Shown one piece after another: positions 20,250-21,148 of a stretch of 21,148 bases of DNA. Within the stretch, counting starts at the first letter, position 1, and each line of letters begins with the position of its first letter. The stretch is taken from contig JAMQCK010000504.1 of NCBI GenBank assembly GCA_024196135.1, forward strand, positions 1 to 21,148. The letters are read 5' to 3'. The notes beneath the pieces were generated by a model. The model was not told the origin of the DNA. It searched no databases and saw only the letters and a list, made by a program, of their open reading frames with translations. Source of the DNA: Pleurotus ostreatus/Saccharomyces cerevisiae fusant (Eukaryota > Opisthokonta). The position numbers and the translations under genes were made by a program.

Positions 20250-20851
20250 TCTCCGCGAAAGGACTTGGCATAGCCGTCGTCTGGCCATAATGGAGGATTT
20301 TTCGAGGGCGTTTTCAACGAGCGAAATCGCTTGAAGGGCATGATATATTTCGACGAGGGACCGAGGTGTACGTACAGATTATCTGGTCAGATTAGCAAAA
20401 TCGTGCATCCCCCACTGGTCGATGGAAGAGACCATGCCAGCTGTAGTTCCCCAGGCAGGGGCGCTTTGCTGCCGCTCGTGTAGCACTCCGAATTGACTGT
20501 GATCTTTTGGAGTCAGGCCGCCTGCATTCGTGTTATTGTTGGGCCGCGTATGAGCGCATAGGTCGTGCCCTGGGGGCGGTAAAGGGCGTGAGGGAGAGGC
20601 GGAAGAAGGTTCGGACGAGAAGCCCGACGGTGCGCGTGGACGCGCCTGTCCGCGAAACGCTGTGGAGGCAAAGTGGAGGGAAGACGGGGCGAACACGTAT
20701 GATATGTGCGAGGCCTAGATTTTTCTCGGAAAATTGTTCGCCTGGACGGGCAGACGAGACACCGGGGGGCCCGCGCGGACGAGACACCTGGCGCGTCCCG
20801 CGAGATTCGGAGTCGGCGTCGGCATCGGCCGAAGGGTGCATGCACAGACAA
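20250..20851. other. Interval upstream of the second Zn2Cys6 gene
   Basis: Probable 3' end of the hypothetical gene and promoter or leader of the next one. It contains an 11-bp direct repeat, gacgagacacc, at 20753-20763 and 20778-20788. Long minus frames (20533-21120, 20513-20863, 20715-21035) lie opposite the GC-rich start of the Zn2Cys6 gene and are treated as shadows. Confidence 0.4.
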
Positions 20852-21148
20852 ATGGAGGACCATGTGGGGGAGCGCTTAGGCTTGAGCGCGAACCCACCTT
20901 GGACCGGATCGAACGTCGTCGCCGCCGCCGCGATGTCCATGGGCGACGCGAGCACGACGAGCAAGGCCAACCAGCCCTCGGGCTCGGACCACGGCCTCCC
21001 CTCTCCCCCAACGCTCTCGCGCCCCTTTCGGTCACGCAAGAACAGGCCGTGCGATGCCTGCGTGAGTGCGCACCCCTGCAGCGCAGCGCCTCCCGCTGAC
21101 CGCCCCCCAGCGACGCGCAAAGACCAGATGCGCGATCCCCGCCGCAGG
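20852..21148 (+). CDS. Zn2Cys6 transcription factor, N-terminal part (cut by window edge)
   Basis: Exon 1 runs to 21061, a 49-nt intron occupies 21062-21110 (GTGAGT donor, GCTGACC branch site, CCCCCCAG acceptor), and exon 2 runs off the window. The spliced text RPCDAC followed by RRAKTRCAIPAA is the first half of a fungal binuclear zinc cluster (C-x2-C-x6-C, with basic residues between the second and third Cys). The second half lies beyond 21148. Upstream is a Ser/Pro-rich leader with LPSPPTLSRPFRSRKNRP. Start candidates in the same frame are ATG at 20840, 20852, 20933 and 20939; 20852 is chosen arbitrarily among the first pair. The product is expected to be a nuclear sequence-specific DNA-binding regulator; its target is unknown. 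Confidence 0.72.
   Translation, partial: MEDHVGERLGLSANPPWTGSNVVAAAAMSMGDASTTSKANQPSGSDHGLPSPPTLSRPFRSRKNRPCDACVSAHPCSAAPPADRPPATRKDQMRDPRRR

Noticed and set aside
20533..21120. 195-aa minus-strand open frame at the right edge
   Set aside because: It is antisense to the GC-rich first exon of the Zn2Cys6 gene, whose plus-strand intron and Cys motif are much stronger evidence.

Overview
The window is nuclear DNA of a filamentous basidiomycete, most likely an agaricomycete. The genes are cut into many short exons by introns of mostly 45-85 bp. These introns have GTRNGT-type donors, CTRAY-like branch sites 10-25 bp before the acceptor, and YAG acceptors, with a few AAG acceptors and GC-AG introns. 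Several genes belong to families expanded in agaricomycetes (a DUF6533 membrane protein, Zn2Cys6 regulators, an atypical G-protein alpha subunit). Because exons are short, single-frame ORFs describe these genes badly. The models below were built by hand, by joining frames across splice sites and checking codon phase. Each full model except the minimal one at 19808 is also supported by family similarity recalled from general knowledge, not by a database search.

Layout: (1) 436-1580 (+), DUF218/YdcF-like membrane protein, 4 exons. (2) 1985-3918 (-), DUF6533 multi-pass membrane protein, 14 exons including micro-exons of 8, 20, 24 and 30 nt. (3) 3919-5487, about 1.6 kb with no supported gene. (4) 5488-6890 (-), complete Zn2Cys6 transcription factor, 8 exons. 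(5) 6891-7958, mostly non-coding, with one weak minus-strand open segment. (6) 7959-10059 (-), nucleotide-sugar/triose-phosphate-type transporter (SLC35C2/YMD8-like), 7 exons. (7) 10599-11229 (-), Mediator subunit MED31. It is divergent, across 129 bp, from (8) 11359-12661 (+), the proteasome-associated deubiquitinase UCH37/UCHL5. (9) 13203-15097 (-), atypical long G-alpha subunit, 9 exons. (10) About 15.28-19.5 kb, a long tract rich in C and T on the + strand. It has coding-like open segments in shifting frames and at least one excellent plus-strand intron, but no complete gene could be assembled. (11) 19808-20249 (+), a probable small or partial gene of unknown function. (12) From 20852 (+) to the window edge, the 5' end of a second Zn2Cys6 transcription factor.

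This is mainly ordinary chromosomal housekeeping and signalling content, not a gene cluster. There is no CRISPR array, phage, IS element or obvious biosynthetic cluster. The most unusual points are the G-alpha lacking the catalytic switch II glutamine, the micro-exon architecture of the DUF6533 gene with a frame-compatible alternative 3' end, two Zn2Cys6 genes whose zinc cluster is interrupted by an intron at nearly the same codon (one apparently with a GC donor), the very short divergent MED31/UCH37 promoter with repeated GCGTC words, and the unresolved C/T-rich 4-kb tract.
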